Origin: Magicicada septendecula
Taxonomy: Eukaryota > Arthropoda > Insecta > Hemiptera > Cicadidae
Direction of reading: 5' to 3'
Assembly: GCA_034769895.1 (NCBI GenBank)
Contig: CM068367.1
Coordinates: 118,032,573 to 118,096,572, forward strand
DNA length: 64,000 nt
Every line of letters starts with the position of its first letter. Positions within the stretch are counted from its first letter, which is position 1. The notes below the pieces were generated by a model, which had not been told where the DNA came from, searched no databases, and saw only the letters and a list, made by a program, of their open reading frames with translations. Shown in pieces: positions 10,836 to 23,720 of the stretch. The translations under genes and the position numbers were made by a program.

Positions 10836-11601
10836 AATGAGACGTGTTTCTGCAAAGTTTGTACCTAGAGTGTTCACAGCTGGCCAAAAAGATGCCCGGG
10901 TGTCAGTCGCTCAAGGCGTGCGTGAATGTGCTAAAAACGATGAGAACTTCATTAAATCGAGCGTAACGGGTGATGAATCATGGGTTAATGGGTACGATCC
11001 AGAAACTAAGACCCAGTCTTCAGGGTGGAAACGCCAAATTCTCCAAGACCAAAAAAGGCCAACAGTGCCGAAGCAAAGTCAAGACCATGCTCACAGTTTT
11101 CTTTCATCACAAGGGGATTGTTCATCATGAATTTGCTCCACCAGGCCAAACGGTAAACCAGGATTACTAAATTTCTGTTTTGAGACGATTCGACGAAAAA
11201 GGTCACAGTTGCATCAGAGTGGTTATTCAACACGACAATGGGCCCGCCCACACGTCACATGTTGTTCAGCATTTTCTTGCTAAACACAATATTCCACAGC
11301 TTCAGCATCCTCCATATTCCCCAGAAATGGTTCCCTGTGACTTTTTTCTCATTACGAAGATAAAAAATCAATTGAAAGGGGGATAATTTCAATGCATAGA
11401 AGAGATAAAAGAAAATGCGACGAGAGAACTTAAGGCTCTTACAGAAGCTGACTTCAAGAGATGCTTCGAACAGTTGGGAAAGTGCTGGAAGAAGTGTGTG
11501 GCTGCGGAAGGGGACTATTATGAAGGAGACAAGTTTACAAATCTAACTCTTTTATTTGTGTAAATAAAATCAAACCTGATAGTTTTTGATCACACCTCGT
11601 A

Positions 11602-14119
11602 TATCATTTTTGAGATTTTTAGCTTGAAAAATTATATTTCAGCAACAATTACAGGCGATGTTAGATAAATTCGTTAAAGAATAAATAATTTTGAGTGTTC
11701 TCTTGTTAAGTTACGTCAACCAACTACGTCTACTGGTTTTGACCTAAGTTTATAAATTGTGAATTTTAAAACAATCACTTTACGTAATCGCGGCTTTGGT
11801 ACTGCCTCCAAAGTTTGGAGCATCCGCTTGAGAAGACATTTTATTCAATACTACCCAACACCTACGGTAAAACCCAAGCTTAATGTAATATTTAAAAATA
11901 ATAAATAATATCCGTGTATCGGTACAGGTGAACGACCCTGCAAAATCTCTTTCCAAATTACGGGTTTTAAAGAGATCTAGATACATTTACAGTTTTTCGG
12001 TTGGTACTGTTCGGCCTGTTTACGCGTATGTTGTGTTGTGGCGCTGCGTTATCTGCCAGTAAATGACTCAGAATTTTTAATTAGAATTTTTTTTGTAGCG
12101 TGCTGATAGTGTAGCAGAACTGTTTTTGTCGCTGGAGTGTACTCTCCCTCTCTCTCTCTCTCTCTGGTATTGTTTTCGTACAAATCTTGTGACACTGTTG
12201 TTGTTGTTTTGTTGCTGATAACGCGCGCTCGCACGCACACACAGAGAGCCGATTAAATATTAGCCAGTTTTTTGTACAGATTTTGATTTAAATTTTATTA
12301 AATGTTGTTTGTCAACAGAATACATTATTATGTAATAATTTTTTTCGAAGTTATGAAGTGACTGCGGTTGGCCACGTATGCGCGGTTCAACGCCTCTTTG
12401 CACTATTGGCGAAGAAGATACGCACATAAATGCAGGTGGTACGTAATATCACACACACACACACACACACACATGAGCGGCGGTTTAGTTGTTAAATACA
12501 AATTATCAGTAGCGTGGCATCCATGTAACTGCTGTTGCCGGCGGCAACAGTACTGGAAATAAGAGAAAATAATATTAATTATATCACAGAATAAATACTT
12601 CTTAGTTATTGAATAATTTGAAATCCGAACAATGTTAGTAGGGAAACTTGAAGAAAAGCGTAGCATTGCTTTCGAATGCTGGGCACTTCACCGTCTTGTG
12701 TTGCCGGCGTAGACATCGGCAATGTTTTACTGCGTACGGTCATTGACCTCGTAGTAGTTATCACTGTACAAACTGCGGAGAGGGAGATACATTCGTCCAC
12801 TCAACGTGTTGCCGCTGTATAAACCGGCAAAACGGTCAGTTAGCAGCTATGTTCGTTTCGGAACCAACGTGCAGCAGTTACTACCTACCTACTTCTGTTT
12901 TGTTCGTTTAGTTATGTGTTTATCTGTTTGTCTTTATTATTTTTAATTCGATTATTTGTGTAATCGAGTATAATGTATAAGTATAAAGTATAATGGGAGT
13001 CGGATCCTGTTGAACCGGAACCCTGTTCTTCTCCCAGCGAATGATAGAAAATACGCTACACAAATATTTTCGCTCTAAAAAGAATATTGTGGCCCTGAAA
13101 AGAACACTTGGTACTAGAAAAAATTTAAATTAATTTTTAGATTAAGTTATAAGCCTATCACAACCGGCAACAGGTGTTATTTACCCACGCCACGCCACTT
13201 GAAATTATTATTTTTGATTTCAAGCGATAAAACTGAAGATGGAAGTTTCACTGATTCACATTCTGCATCATCAGTGACCAAATTTCCTTCTATGACGTTA
13301 TGACAAGTATAGCAATTTTCTCATTTGCAGATAAAAATAATTACTTTCATAAACGTATCACTATTATCACAAACTGTGGAAACTAAAGTTACGATCTGAC
13401 GTCAAACACTGGCGCGCGCGCGCGCGCGTGTGTGTGTGTGGGGGGGGGGCGTAAGTCTGGCTAGTATCGTGAGAGAATTCTGGATATCATCCTCTGATAT
13501 TACTGGACAGGCTCTGATGAAATGACGTACGTTAGGAAATTTGTTAACGTGTACTGGCATGTAACGTGTCTATTTTTATTACTTTATTATTTCATACCGC
13601 ATGAAACTTACCAGTTACAATGATGAAGACGCGCGCGCGCTCGTTTTTGCATTAATTGAACGCACTCCATTGACAAGATCGTGTTGGCATCATTTGACTT
13701 TTTTTTGACATATATATAAACATTTGCACGCATGTGGGTGACATTGGCATGAGGTGGAAGATAAAATAAAACACGTGATGAAATCAAAAGTACTACTTCT
13801 TGAGCTGTTAATAAACTCAAGGAAGAAGGGTACGCATATTGATTTATCGAACCGCATCGGCGTGTTTTAGCAACATTTGCGTTAAAAAAAAAAAAAAAAA
13901 AAAAAAAACCCGGTTAAGGACGACTGTATCTGTTAGCTGAGTTTGATACCTAAATGAGTAAAAAAAGCACAGTAATTGCAACGAAGTCACTTTATTTATT
14001 TTTTTGTCATTGTACATGCGCATGCGCGTAGGCCTATAAAGACGTGTGGAATGATTTCGTATGAGTACAAAAGCACGATGTTTAACGACGAATAATAATA
14101 ATGATGATGTTAAATACTA

Positions 14120-14152
<33 letters not shown>

Positions 14153-14699
14153 CTGCATTTATTAAGAATAACTAATATTTTATATTTTGATCAAGAATGT
14201 GTTTTTATTATTTATTACAATAGTTCGACATCTTCTGTAAAATTAATGTTATTTTACATTACTCTCATCTTCAGAAAGAGAGTGTACAATACATTTCTGA
14301 AGTACATTAAATACCGTACAATAAAGTACAATCTATTTCTGAAGACGACGGTTAATGTAAACTGTCTAAACATTGTCATAAATAATACAAAGTTCAGAAT
14401 TAAAAAATATTGTAGATTATTAATAATAATTGTATTTTAATTAATAATTAAAATATTAATTAACAAGAATAGGGTGAGGTATTATGAATACTGTATATAT
14501 AATTAAAGTATGTAGTGATTATGATCTGTTAATTATTATTTAATAAATAATAATAATAATTATTATTATTAATAATATCGTCATTATTATTAAATTCAAC
14601 ACTTGTACGATTTTTTGTTGGGGAGTTCCTGCCAGTTTTTTACGCTCGGTGCGGGCTTGCGAGACGATGATGCGATTTCACAAGAAAATCTCTCTAACC
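11602..14699. other. Unassigned stretch rich in microsatellites
   Basis: I see no gene. Simple repeats inside are (CT)n at 12142-12165, (CA)n at 12450-12473, (GC)n(GT)n followed by nine or more G at 13411-13449, A24 or more at 13884-13908, (ATT)n at 14125-14152 and mixed AAT/ATT at about 14540-14580. A TAGGCCTA octamer is at 14029. Confidence 0.5.
13411..13449. repeat. (GC)n(GT)n(G)n compound tract
   Basis: An alternating GC block passes into alternating GT and then a run of G. The same GC-to-GT junction occurs at 8961, 9991, 20835 and 41251. Confidence 0.95.
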
Positions 14700-15010
14700 A
14701 TAATAAACATTAGCCGATCTTGTGGCTCACGGGATCTGTGTCCTTCAAAGCATCTGGGATCGTGCTACTGCCTAAATGCCTGCTGTGACAAAGGGCAGCG
14801 GCCGGTAGATGTCGTCATCGTCATCGTCACCACCACCACTCCAAGGAGTACGCCCTAGACATGTTCTGGAACCCATCTTCTCCTCGGTCTACCGACATCT
14901 CTCTTCCCGGTAGGGTGACAGCCCAAGGCAGCCACGGGTAGACGGATGTCAGGCATGCGGTTAAAGCGTTCACACCATATCCTTCTGTGTTCTTCAATCT
15001 TCTGGTATCA
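14700..15010 (-). pseudogene. LINE 3' end fragment
   Basis: The minus strand reads GKRDVGRPRRRWVPEHV before a stop, preceded by a region like RFNRMPDIRLPVAALG. The GRPRKRW-type motif marks the extreme C terminus of many insect LINE polyproteins. The downstream DNA (GGTGGTGGTGACGATGACGA on that strand) is the trinucleotide-rich 3' tail. A closely related ending (CPRMRWVPEHV) lies at 30.4 kb. Only the last 80 or so codons remain. Confidence 0.6.
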
Positions 15011-15059
15011 GTTGCACCGGTAGATGTTGGTTGGCCAATATGTCAGAGTTCTTCCCTGT

Positions 15060-15960
15060 ATAAATTAAATAAATGGGTTAATTATTAAATATGTAAATTC
15101 AATAATTTCTCAAATGTATCTAGCCCTTAAGTTGGACGCCATTTATAAATGTAAATTTATGTAAATATAAAATCACACTTGTGGTAATTAATATTGTTAT
15201 TGTTTTGCTCTCAAATACAAAAATTATCGATCTCTCACATGTATGTGTATAATTGAATCTTATTTATGACTCTGACTATCTATGCTCACGTGTTGGAACA
15301 CAGTTTATATACTGAAATTTTCTATATAAATTCATGTGCAATAAATAATGTGTATTTACTTGTTTTAATTGATTCTTTTCATGCTGTGTGTGAGGCAACC
15401 ATTTAACATTATGTCTAACTATTCTGATTCTCTGCAACACATACGTGATATCATTTAATAAATGATAGTTATCGATTCATTTATTTTAATTGAACACAAG
15501 AAACTCTTAAAATCTATTTGTATGCCTTCAAACTTTAGGTTAATATTTGGGTCGCATTGGTAATAATGAACGCATATTTATGATCAACTAAAATACTAGT
15601 TTAATTATCATTCATAACATATTATAATAGTACATAGGTTACGTCGCTGTACCTGAAATACATACATATTTCATAATAAACAAATACATGTCTCAATATA
15701 TGCTGAAAAACAAAGAAAACATACATACATATATAAATCAAATAATATTACAATTCTATATTCTACTTATTTAATGCGTTCATTAAATCCCAAATAAGCT
15801 TTGTTAATACATTCATAAATTACTTTATTCGGATTTATTCATGACTTTCTTAATAATTTTCTCAGGTGTGAATTCTTTGAAAGAAACCAGGTCAGTAGAA
15901 GTTACTAATTAGAAATAATTATAATAATGGTTACTTGGTTATTGAATATCCATTAGTTGT
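15060..15960. other. AT-rich, CpG-poor unassigned stretch
   Basis: It is low in CG like the 5.6-7.8 kb block, but shorter and less extreme. No open frame or terminal repeat is recognised. Confidence 0.4.
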
Positions 15961-18900
15961 TGACGAAGTCTCGTTCTGGTGATGGAGATGGCTCGTAGAC
16001 ACATTCCGTCGTAAGCTGCTTTATCACTATCACTTAACACTTTATTCTTCCGATCACTCGCGTAGGTGTTTGCATATGTGAATAATTGGAGTTCAGTGTT
16101 CAATCAATGTTTCATCTTACTGTGTATGCTGTGAGTTCGTTTTAATGTCAATATACATGTCTAGTTTCATTTGTCGCTGCTTCATTAAACGTTCATATAA
16201 TTTATTAGTTTGTTTAATGTTTCGTGTTCATTATGTTGTTGATAATGTGTCGTACACAATATTAAGTTCAAATAATTTGTATGTCGTTAAGTGATGCTGT
16301 CTGTTGGTGTAACGGTCTGATTGTTCACTTTGTGTAATTTTTACTAAGTCCGTTACTTCGCACACCGGTAAAGTATCACTACCGCGATATGAATGTATTA
16401 TTAAGTCTTTTAAGTTACTTGTTACCGATCTAACTTCCGAACTCGAGTTAGCATTCCGCCGTTTAATGTACTCTTCTGAACTTTGAATAATTACTAACTC
16501 CGAATGATTTGAGTAAACAATTGAAAGTTTATAATATACCGTCTCTCGCACTTGAAGTTAAACTACTTGAAAATATTAATGTAAACTGTCTGAAAATTCT
16601 GACTGTAAAACTTTAGTATAACTGTTTCAAAAATTGAGTGTAGACTGTCCCTCCGTCTTCCTGGACTGATAGTTTTATTAATTCGTCCCTACTCAAAATT
16701 TTGTCTCTGGCGCGCTTCACGCCTACTTCATTTCGAGATTGGTCAGTTTTTGATTTTCTTGGAAAATACTGTCCCACTATGTCAAAATTCTACGTCATAG
16801 TTCTCCCGATAGGTGCTTCGTTTCAATTGCTATGGAAACACCCCTTACCACAAGTTTCTCGCTGGCTGAGGGCTTCTGATAGGTCCTTAGGTCTCCCCGA
16901 TTTCTGCCCTGACGATCGTTGACCCGCTTCGAAGAAACTACGGCTATTAAACACTTGTCTATCAGCCTATTGTCTGAGTAAACTCTGCGTTTCTATAGAT
17001 TCCCATTATCTGTACTTACAGTCTGCCTGGTGTATTGTTCTATGCCCTAACCCCTTTTTTCTGGCTATTACTAATTTCGAACATCTGCTGGTCGTTGAAG
17101 TCACCCCAACTTTCCCTTCGTAAATTCTTGTCTGTCAATTAGACGATACCTCCAGCTGCGTAACATGACTTTAGTCTTTGTCAAGCCTATCTTCCAGTAT
17201 TGTTTCTTAAGGTGCAGCGCATCCGTTTCATTTTAGTATGGAGTTTCACTCGTTTTTGTCGTTTATCGTCTACTGACGTAACATGGTCAACACCTGCTAC
17301 AATTCTCGGTACGGGTGTGAATGTCCTTACTTACTTTGTTACAGCTGCGGAGAGCAATAATTCTGGACGAAACTTTCCCTGTCATCATACGCCACCAAAT
17401 TCTATAGTTGGATTGAACTTAATGTGTTTCTATTGTCAAGTCAGCGACGCTTCACTGACACCTTCTCATTACTCCTTATTTATTGCTCCACCATAAGTCG
17501 TTGACACTGCCTCGTGTGAACGTACTCTGCCGAGGTGAAAATTTAAAATTTTTAAAATTTTCTGCTCGTTACACCCGTTTCGTCGAAACAGGAACGTATC
17601 CTATAACTGTTTTACAATACCATTGTGTAGAAATCGTGGGACACTTAAGAAAGTTGTTATATTGCCGTAGCGTTACATAGTAAACATATGGTAGAGCGTA
17701 GAATTATATTAATTACATTTGTGTATGTGGTGGTGGGGTGAAGGGGGAAGCAAGAAGAGGAAGAACCTGTGAAAGGAGCGTATTTGGCAAAACTAAAATT
17801 GAGCAGCGGTGCCAAAAGATAAACTTGAGGTTAGCGTTATTTGAAATCAAGTTGAAAACTCGGACAGTATAATAATAATAATACGCGTGATAGTAACAGT
17901 AACGGAGTACTAACGTTGTGATGTGCGCCTGCCTCCCTCATGCAGGTTGCTCAGTACAGATTGTTTTCAATTGTTTTGATTGCGCCTGTGTTCTATTTCG
18001 GACGTGTCCAAGGCTGGTGGGCGTTTGCAATAGTAGTAGTAGTAGTAGTAGTGCCCAGTTCACGTGTACGCTTCTGTATGTGTGTTCGCTGTTTCGCTCC
18101 CATGTGTATGCTTTCTTGTTGTACGAAACGGCAAAAATGTGATTTTTTTTTTTTTGTGAACAGTACGGCGTTTGTTTTCAACATCTCTTACTGAGTATTA
18201 TATATTATTTTATTATATTTTTTTTCCTTGCAGAGATCGATGATACGTACATGAGTGAGCAGTTTTATACGTATGTAGCCTCTCCCCCTCTCTCTTTCTC
18301 GGTCATCCCCTCGTTATCTCTCATTTCGTTTTCTTCTCGACTCACTGTTTCAGTTTCTTCTCTTTTAATCTCAGTCAGGAGTTTGGTAAGTGACCAAATT
18401 CTGATTACTACGTCCGTTGTGCTGATAGCCTTCTATTTAAAATCCCTGTATCTTTTCAGACGTGATTATCGAATTTCATAAATATTTCATTAGTGTGTCC
18501 TTTGGAATAGAACTGTTAGGAAAAAACACATCCTTGATGGTATTTCAAAACCATTTTTTGTATGAATTAGAAGTGGCCATTAATAAGGAAACAGAATACT
18601 GAGTGGGTTCAGTGTACAGAGCTAGTGTAGTGGGTTATTTACGAAAATACAACGTACACATTGAGAGAAGAGTTTCCAAACCACGACCTATGGAGACAAA
18701 TGGAAGTTATTTATACTGTTACGAAAGTTTTGGAAAATAAATATCCTCAGTGCAAGGATATTGTCTTGTGAATAGAATGGACGAAGAAAGATGTTATAAA
18801 CGTTTATAACAATGACAGCCAATGGGAAGAAGAAAGAGAGGAGCATCAGCTTAAATATAGTTAAAATACCTTTCGAGAAGTACAGAAGACTGAGGCTTGA

Positions 18901-19239
18901 AGGAGGAAGATTTGGAATCGTAGAAAGCTGTGGATTAGATAGGACAGCAAACGCACAAGGCGAAGAAGAATTATGTTTTCTGCGATAATGTAAGAAATAA
19001 ACTTGGATTCGTGCGGAATATTTAATAATCCTGGAAGTCCAAGACTCGGTGTTAGAAATTTCATCGACGATATGAAGGCAAAGGGATTAAACGGACAACG
19101 TGAGTGTCCAGCGTGCCATTTTGATCCACCTTTAACGTCAACGGAATTCGGAAACAAGACGTTAGTGAGTCTGTATTTTTGAAGTACATAATAAGAGAAA
19201 ATTGGGAAGGGAGATTAAAAGACGTGGGCGTGATCAGCT
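15961..19239. other. Unassigned stretch
   Basis: No protein domain is recognised in the short open frames (16231-16551, 17200-17496, 17918-18142 and others). A (TAG)7 tract lies at 18031-18051. An ATTGCTATGGAAAC word at about 16829 resembles an RFX X-box but stands alone. Confidence 0.45.
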
Positions 19240-19550
19240 TTGGCAGGCTTTCTTTTGTTATAAACGATTCGGAAATACATCGTCGTCTTACGATCTTAAG
19301 TATTCCAACAGTGTGATCTCCATATTATAACATGTAAAGTTGAAACTTGAGATGTTTCGAAACGGATTATAATCAAATGGAAATTATTCAGAGCGTTGGC
19401 AGGCTTTTTTTCTAAATAATTCGGAAATACTTCGTCTTAAAGATCGAAAGAATTTTACCAGTGTGTTCTTCCTATTATAACATGTAAAGTTGAAACTTGG
19501 GCCCATTCGAAACAGATTATAACCAACTTGAATCAGTGAGCTATGGAAAG
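19240..19550 (+). repeat. Two-unit imperfect tandem repeat, about 155 bp each
   Basis: Both units begin GCAGGCTTT and share ATTCGGAAATAC, TATTATAACATGTAAAGTTG, AAACTTG and GATTATAA in the same order. The units are diverged by substitutions and small indels, so the duplication is old. Confidence 0.75.
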
Positions 19551-20834
19551 GCGTAAAGCTACCCAGTTTTAGACGTATCAGCGAGAGATGATAAGAGAAG
19601 TGTGTCCGATGAAAGAAGGAGAGTAGCATACTTGACAGTAGGCTAAGAAGGATACGTAATGCGGATTGAAGTCACCAGACGGAGCGCCCGAGTGCCATCA
19701 TATGGGAACCGTGGGTGAGCAAAAGAAGTCTCAGATTTTTACCGATGAAAAGAATATCCTCGGCGAATAAAGACTCGGAAAATGGTATAGAGTTGCAGGA
19801 ACAAAAGTTTAAAAGTAGTACAAGAAAGGAATAGGTCATATACGTAGTTAAAGTTAAGTTTTGACCTCCTGTACTGAAGAAAAATTATCTTCGAATCGTG
19901 TACGATATGTAAAGAATAAACGGAGAGACGCTACGTTACACGAAAACCATGAGCTGTGGAAAGAAGTCGAATAAACTAAAAGGAGGTAGTGTGGTCATAC
20001 AACGAGGTTGGTAGGGGGGGGGGGCATCGTGGATAAGTATCGCATCCTAAGAGAGAGATCTACTGAAAAGAACTTGGAGACCATCGCAAAAAATGTTTAA
20101 GAATATACGGTTGAATCGAGGACGTCATTCAGAGAACAAAACGACGGATACTGCGCGCAATGTTTTACTCATCGATCTAGCTGATACGTGACGTCATCAG
20201 TGAGTAAGGAGCCTCGTCAGCTGCTGCTGCTACTACTCGCGTCGCGTATTTTACAAGCAATACTATTGCCAGCGTCGTTGCGTAATTATGTAATTTGGAG
20301 CCGTGCAATTTAACGTGTGACCGTCTGCGCGTTAGCTGTTGTGTGACCTCTTGTCGGGTTCAAAGTGCACACAACACTCGTGATCCCGTTGAATTTCTGC
20401 AGAACACAGTATATAAACTGACTATTCAATCTGCTTATTATGGAATTTCAGACGTTAACGCTAAAAAACAAGTAACCTTTAAATGAATTTGAAAAATATG
20501 ATTCACTCTAGCTTTTAATCCGGTCTGCGTAGCTACTGTTTTTTGTTTTGTTTTTATCATTACGGGGGTAGATGCTGTTTGTTTTTTATAAAATAAATAC
20601 TGGAAAAGCAGCTTGGACGGTAAGTCTGTACTATAAACTTGACGCTAACTCTTCGAGTCTCTTTTGTTTGTATACGTCGTCCTTTATTTGTATATCTTGC
20701 CGTTATTTGAGGTTAGTGACCATGCGTTAAAAAGTGGTGACCATGCGGACATCCGTCCTACTTTTAGTATTTACTTGATCTTTGTTGTCAGAGTATCACC
20801 GTGTCTTTGTGTGGGATACGTTTATCACGCCCCC
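19551..20834. other. Unassigned stretch
   Basis: No recognisable gene. A run of nine or more G lies near 20016. Confidence 0.4.
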
Positions 20835-20867
20835 TCCACACACACACACGCGCGCGCGCGCGCGCGA
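20835..20867. repeat. (CA)n(CG)n compound tract
   Basis: Alternating CA passes into alternating CG, the same junction type as elsewhere in the window. Confidence 0.95.
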
Positions 20868-20989
20868 TTTTAACAGCTGACGCTGCCTTCTCCGATCTTT
20901 TCCGTTTTCTTATTCTCCATATCCAAGTTTTCGTTTTCTCGTCTTTTCATTGCCTCCGCTTTATCTCTTCAGCCCCTAGGCCCTTCGAG

Positions 20990-21118
20990 GCCTCCTCCTC
21001 CTCCTCCTCCTTCTCCTCTTCTTCTTCTTCTTCTTCTTCTTCTTCTTCTTCTTCTTCTTCTTCTTCTTCTTCTTCTTCTTCTTCTTCTTCTTCATCATCA
21101 TCATCATCATCATCATCA
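20990..21118. repeat. (TCC)n(TTC)n(TCA)n trinucleotide microsatellite
   Basis: About 128 bp: TCC units, then a long TTC/CTT run, then TCATCA. The tract generates a long apparent Ser-rich frame (20801-21244) and a Glu/Asp-rich frame on the other strand; neither is a supported gene. Confidence 0.97.
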
Positions 21119-21355
21119 CAAGGACTCCACTTCGTAACTCTTGCTATCCGTCTTGCGGTACTTTGCACCGCAGTTCGTAGTCGGCTTTTGTCAAGTGGGT
21201 TCTTGCCTAGTAACTGTCACGACCATCTGCCGCTTCTCGCTTAGCCAAAATACTTGCCCACTTACATCTGATTTTTTTAATTCTGTAAACGATGTAATCC
21301 ATTACAGTTCGCGTACGTATCAATTGTTTTCTATTTCGCCTTATTACACCTGGCT

Positions 21356-21700
21356 TTAAAATTTTATAAAACAATGACAATACCTATACTGTTGTATGAT
21401 TCTGAAACTTGGGTCATAAAGGAAAAAGATGAACAGAAGATACAAACAGCCGAAATGAAATTTCTGACCTCATATAAGAAATGAGGAGATAAGAAGTGAT
21501 TTAGATATTTTTGCAGTTAATGAAAGGATAAAGAATACAGAAGAAAATAGATACAACACATAGAATGGAAGAAAGTATAATACCGAAGATGGCGAAACAT
21601 TACAACCCTAGAGGCAGAAGAAAAGTTGGTAGACCTAAGAAAAGGTGGACTGTGGAATAGGAACAAGCCGCTAAAGCCTAAAACCGTTAAGAAGATGATA
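21356..21700 (+). pseudogene. LINE C-terminal fragment, plus strand
   Basis: It reads KTMTIPILLYDSETWVIKEKDEQK in outline (shown here only to identify the SETW box), then AEMKFL, and after a short deletion RNEEIRSDLDIFAVNERI, then YNPRGRRKVGRPKKRWTVE and a stop. It matches the minus-strand copy at 23.0-23.7 kb almost word for word in the 3' half, so both derive from one LINE family. A deletion after AEMKFL and frameshifts make it inactive. Together with 23.0 kb it forms an inverted pair about 1.3 kb apart. Confidence 0.75.
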
Positions 21701-23009
21701 CCTGGCTTATTTCTTTCATTATAATTCCACTATTGAGGTGTTCATTTTGGATACCTAGAGAATGGAATAGCCTCTGTTATATTCCAGACAATAAGGTTTG
21801 TAGTAGTTTTGATCAGACGAAATTTTCTAAAACGATGTCGAGTCCCAGTGTTATTGGACGGCAGTGAATTAACTGTGAATTCAAACAGAGTAGGGTGTCA
21901 CAAGTAGGCTCAGCTAAACGCTGACCTTGTACACTACGAAACGATGAAATAAGAAAGAGACGTCTTAACGTACGGTCGACAATTGATCGGATCCAGGAAA
22001 ACGGAGTGTTAATTGATAGCTGGTGTTAATGAAAGATTTTCGAAGGTGGCATTTAATTACAGGCTTGGTAGAAAGTGGAACCGTAGAAACGTAAGAATAC
22101 TCGTATGCCTTGTTAAATTAAACATAAGTATACAAAAATATAATATTACCCCCCCCCCACACACACACACGGTATATCGTAATGCCAGAGGGGGGAGAGT
22201 GAGCGCGTGGGGTGTAGGATTAAAATGCATTGTACTGTGTGCGTAGTACAAGAAAAAATAGAGTACAATATGCCGTTAACATTGGCATTTACGCTAATGT
22301 ACGTTCATTGTTGTTGGGTTGTACACGTCGTTCGTACGCTGCCAGTATAGAGCCTATATTGGATTACGTTACGTCGTTACCTACCTAGCTATACAGCCAT
22401 TATCCAGTTTTTAATAATAACCTTTTATCGTGTTTGAAGCACACTTGACATTATCTCTCCGGCATATAGTGGAGAGAGAGAGAGAGACGCAAACGGTATA
22501 GAAATATCGTCGTCTCGTTGTCGTTCGATTTGATCGGCAGTTTTGTGTTTTTAATTATAGTTTTTTTTTACGCCTTAATGCCGTTGGGTCTAAGTCTTTA
22601 CATAACTTGAAGAAAATTTAAAAAATGTAAGTTTAGCATAAAATTTACCCCATCGTACAGTCAGTTGCGTCGTCACAATAATTACGTCATAGCTTCATCA
22701 AAATAAAAGGATTTAGTAGACCAGACTGACTCCTTACTAACAAGTACTGGGTTCATTTCCCGAACGCACAAAAAAAAAAAATTCAAAGTTTTTTTCAGGC
22801 CCCAGGCGATGGAAATCCGTACTTTGGAAAGCATCCGGGGGTAATGGGAGGTTGATTTCAGAATTGGTCAGACTATTATGTATACTCAGTGTTTACTTTA
22901 GACAGTCTAGCCTGCCTCTTCTAAACCTCTTAGGTGGAACATACACACAAAAAGGTATTATTGTTATAATCATCATCATCATCAAAGCAAAAACAATTAT
23001 TATCTCATC
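21701..23009. other. Unassigned stretch between inverted LINE copies
   Basis: It holds a poly-C/(CA)n tract at 22150-22172, a (GA)n at about 22471-22487 and a possible SINE tail at 22700-22785. No gene is recognised. Confidence 0.45.
22700..22785 (+). repeat. Possible tRNA-derived SINE tail
   Basis: CTGGGTTCATTTCCC resembles a tRNA T-arm with the pol III B box, and is followed within about 15 bp by a run of A. A matching A box upstream is not convincing. Confidence 0.25.
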
Positions 23010-23720
23010 ACCACAAAAACATCATCGTCTTCTAAACGGTTTTAGGCTTTAGCGGACTGTTCCTATTCCACAGTCCACCTTTTCTTAGACCTACCAACTT
23101 TTCTTCTGCCTCTAGGGTTGTAATCTTTCGCTGTCTTCGGTATTCTACTTTCTTCGATTCTATCTATGTGTTGAATCCATTTTCTTCTGTATTCTTTAAT
23201 CCTTTCATTAACTGCAAAAATATCGAAATCACGTCTTATCTCCTCATTTCTTATATGATCTCGTCTCTTACACCTTTTAATTGATCTCAGGAATTTCATT
23301 TCTGCCGTTTGTGTCTTCTGTTCATCTTTATTCTTTATGACCCAAGTTTCAGAACCATACAGTTGTGTAGGAATTGCCATGGTTGTATAATATTTTATTT
23401 GGGTTTCTTTTCTACATTTATTTCCCAACGTTCTCCAGATCGTTTCACACATTCTTGTGAAATCCGTCACTGTATTTTCTATATCTCTATCTTGATCATA
23501 AGGAACGTCACGTCCAAGATAGTGGAAATGTCTTACTTTTTCTATGCTTGTGTTGTCTATGCGTATTTTGGTCTGAACCGATTCGTCTCCTATAAAGACC
23601 GTTACTTTCGTCTTTGATTCAGATATGTTACAGTTATATTCTTTTCCTATTTTATGTAAGACGTTTATTGGTCGCTGGAGATCGTCTTCTGAAGTGGCGA
23701 ATATAGCTTGGACCGCAAAA
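23010..23720 (-). pseudogene. 5'-truncated LINE: RT thumb and C-terminal domain
   Basis: The best-preserved LINE piece here. On the minus strand the frame is open from about 23,720 to the stop at 23,063 (more than 210 codons). It begins around the catalytic FADD box, which reads FAVQ and has lost its aspartates, then shows SEDDLQRPI, ISESKTKVTVF, FHYLGRDVPYD, AIPTQLYGSETW, AEMKFLRS, RDHIRNEEIR, KWIQHIDRI and GRRKVGRSKKRW at the end. The 3' DNA ends in GATGATGATGA. The order matches insect non-LTR retrotransposons with an APE-type endonuclease. 5' truncation is the normal result of target-primed reverse transcription. It is inactive, but few stops have accumulated, so it is younger than the other LINE pieces. 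Confidence 0.85.

Larger units (their letters stand above)
10344..11563 (+). pseudogene. Mariner transposase (DD34D), disrupted
   Basis: The transposase would cut and paste the element at TA sites using an N-terminal helix-turn-helix pair and a C-terminal DDD catalytic domain. From the ATG at 10344 the frame shows the first helix-turn-helix (QVYEWFKRFKDRRESVE, then DERSGRPLT), a stop at about 10602, then the second one (TIRELANDLNISFGSVQSIL). An insertion splits it at about 10680. The frame resumes at 10837 (MRRVSAKFVP), with catalytic aspartates in TGDESW (10972), HDNGPAH (11234) and SPEMVPCDFF (11339); the last two are 34 residues apart, as in mariners. Further frameshifts lie near 11040 and 11150. 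The C-terminal end reads GDYYEGDKF before TAA at 11561. It is not functional. Confidence 0.92.
10143..11599 (+). mobile_element. Mariner element with both ends and TA duplication
   Basis: The left end reads CGAGGTGTGATAAAAAAGTA; the right end is the inverted CGAGGTGTGATCAAAAACTA, each about 30 bp. The element is flanked by TA at 10141-10142 and 11600-11601. The total of 1457 bp exceeds the usual 1.3 kb because about 155 bp has been inserted at about 10680-10835. It encodes a dead DD34D transposase. Confidence 0.92.

Noticed and set aside
13240-13310. CTGATGATGC with a downstream GAAAC on the minus strand near 13240-13275
   Set aside because: The segment between does not form a proper stem II, and no stem III or cleavage site follows, so it is not listed as a hammerhead.
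16820-16850. RFX X-box-like word ATTGCTATGGAAAC
   Set aside because: A single short match with no gene nearby; chance is likely.
20160-20200. CTGATGACGTCACG on the minus strand
   Set aside because: Matches only the first hammerhead box; no GAAA box or stem II follows.
20801-21244. 147-codon Ser-rich open frame and its Glu/Asp-rich antisense
   Set aside because: Almost entirely produced by the TCC/TTC/TCA microsatellite; no domain or flanking gene structure.
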